Assembly (NCBI GenBank): GCA_937936695.1
Contig: CALHCK010000152.1
Location: 1-5,978 of the forward strand
DNA length: 5,978 nt
Source: an uncultured Polaribacter sp.
GTDB taxonomy: Bacteria; Bacteroidota; Bacteroidia; Flavobacteriales; Flavobacteriaceae
Reading direction: 5' to 3'
Shown: piece after piece, positions 5,056 through 5,978 of the stretch
Layout: each line of letters starts with the position of its first letter
Position numbering within the stretch: the first letter of the stretch is position 1
Translations under genes and position numbers: made by a program
Notes under the pieces: generated by a model
What the model was told of the DNA's origin: nothing
Database searches by the model: none
What the model saw: only the letters and a program-made list of their open reading frames with translations

Positions 5056-5613
5056 ATGGATTTTATATTTAAACCTTGGCCGTGGTATATAGCAGGCCCA
5101 ATGATTGCTTTTATAATGTTTTTACTATTAATGGTAGGTAAAAGATTTGGTATGTCAAGCAATTTAAGAACCATGTGCACTATATGTGGAGCAGGTAATA
5201 AATCAGATTTTTTTAATTTCGACTGGAAATCTCAAAAATGGAATTTGATAGTTGTTGCAGGGGCTATAATTGGTGGTTTTATAGCTGCTAATTTTTTAAC
5301 AACAGACATGGCAGTAGCTATTAATTCTAAAACAATTAAAGATTTAAACGAGATTGGTTTTGCAAGCGCAGGAAGTGCTTATTTACCAACAGAACTATAC
5401 GAAACAAGTGCCTTATTAAGTTTTAAAACTGTTTTAATACTAGTAGTTGGTGGTTTGTTAGTTGGTTTTGGAGCAAGATATGCAGGTGGTTGTACTTCTG
5501 GACACGCCATATCTGGTTTAAGTAATTTGCAATTACCTTCTTTAATAGCTGTAATCGGCTTTTTTATTGGTGGTTTAACAATGATTCATTTTATTTTTCC
5601 TTTACTATTTTAA
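5056..5613 (+). CDS. YeeE/YedE (TsuA-like) thiosulfate-type transporter, first half
   Basis: This 185-residue inner-membrane protein has hydrophobic segments at about 11-27, 63-82, 124-138 and 161-182. The family signature GFGARYAGGCTSGH (137-150) includes C146. C41 and C44 (CTICG) form an extra Cys pair near the end of the first loop. In the single-chain homologue (TsuA/YeeE), conserved cysteines line a central path along which thiosulfate is passed into the cytoplasm. Here the family is split into two proteins; this is the N-terminal half, and the partner starts 2 bases after the stop. The ATG at 5056 gives a normal beginning (MDFIFKPWPWYIAGP). It has its own dyad-linked promoter. Thiosulfate as cargo is inferred from the family and from the rhodanese/persulfide dioxygenase context. 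Confidence 0.9.
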   Translation: MDFIFKPWPWYIAGPMIAFIMFLLLMVGKRFGMSSNLRTMCTICGAGNKSDFFNFDWKSQKWNLIVVAGAIIGGFIAANFLTTDMAVAINSKTIKDLNEIGFASAGSAYLPTELYETSALLSFKTVLILVVGGLLVGFGARYAGGCTSGHAISGLSNLQLPSLIAVIGFFIGGLTMIHFIFPLLF

Positions 5614-5615
5614 TT

Positions 5616-5978
5616 ATGAGAACACTTATATATTTATTTATCGGCATTCTTTTCGGAATAACAATGTTTAAATCAGAAGCTGCTTCGTGGTTTAGAATTT
5701 ATGAAATGTTTAAATTTCAATCGTTTCATATGTACGGAATTATTGGTTCTGCTCTTGTAATTGGTATTGTTGTAATTCAATTAATAAAACAGTATAAAAT
5801 TAAATCGTTTTATAGAGAAAAGATTGTTTTTACACCTAAAGAAAAAGGATTTACGCGTTATATACTAGGCGGAATTATTTTTGGTTTAGGTTGGGCATTG
5901 GCAGGGGCTTGCCCAGGACCTATGTTTACATTAATTGGTGCGGGCTTTGTACCAATATTTATTGTAATAGCGGCATCT
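5616..5978 (+). CDS. YeeE/YedE-type transporter, second half (partial, runs off the window)
   Basis: The frame is open from ATG at 5616 to the window end, 121 residues visible with no stop. It begins MRTLIYLFIGILFGITMFKS and has hydrophobic segments at about 3-18, 39-57, 81-97 and 103-120. The signature GLGWALAGACPGP (90-102), with C99, is the second-half counterpart of the GGCTSGH loop of the previous protein and characterises the DUF6691/YeeE family. It begins 2 bases after the preceding stop, so the two are almost certainly co-translated and form one transporter. A complete copy would be expected to run only a little further (typically about 135-140 residues). The function is sulfur-species transport, most likely thiosulfate, by family and context. 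Confidence 0.88.
   Translation, partial: MRTLIYLFIGILFGITMFKSEAASWFRIYEMFKFQSFHMYGIIGSALVIGIVVIQLIKQYKIKSFYREKIVFTPKEKGFTRYILGGIIFGLGWALAGACPGPMFTLIGAGFVPIFIVIAAS

Overview
The window looks like chromosomal DNA of a marine-type member of the Flavobacteriaceae (Bacteroidota). The evidence is very AT-rich coding sequence, A-rich leaders without a clear Shine-Dalgarno sequence, -7 elements of the Bacteroidota type (TAnnTTTG), and protein types typical of that family. I would not name a genus. Gene density is high, and no gene-free stretch exceeds 130 bases. I see no mobile element, tRNA, rRNA or CRISPR array.

Left block (64-3018, + strand) is a tight four-gene operon for sulfane-sulfur handling. 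It encodes a cytoplasmic metallo-beta-lactamase-fold protein of the persulfide dioxygenase type with two fused C-terminal rhodanese domains, two small exported single-domain rhodaneses, and a Crp/Fnr-family regulator that must use a TTG start. A good promoter (TTTG, 21 bp, TAAATTTG) lies just upstream of the first gene. The operon ends in a 4-bp overlap of stop codons with a convergent gene.

Middle block (3015-4540, - strand) holds a membrane fatty acid hydroxylase/sterol desaturase-family protein and, upstream of it, a class I SAM-dependent methyltransferase.

Right block (4623-5978, + strand) holds a 26-residue membrane micropeptide, a DUF2892 (YgaP-type) membrane protein, a strong intrinsic terminator, and then the two halves of a split YeeE/YedE (TsuA-like) thiosulfate-type transporter. 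The second half runs off the window.

The most interesting signal is regulatory. Three intergenic regions carry a dyad of the form GTAAC-N4-GTTAC: upstream of the hydroxylase, of the micropeptide/DUF2892 pair, and of the split transporter. In all three the dyad centre lies exactly 29.5 bp before the first T of a -7 element matching TAnnTTTG at 5/6, 6/6 and 5/6 positions. This puts the dyad near -42 from the expected transcription start, the class II activator position for Crp/Fnr proteins. The Crp/Fnr protein encoded in the left operon is the obvious candidate to bind it. The inferred picture is a local regulon in which thiosulfate-type sulfur is imported (YeeE pair), handled by periplasmic and cytoplasmic rhodaneses and oxidised by the MBL-fold enzyme. 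A membrane hydroxylase and a micropeptide would be co-controlled by the same switch.
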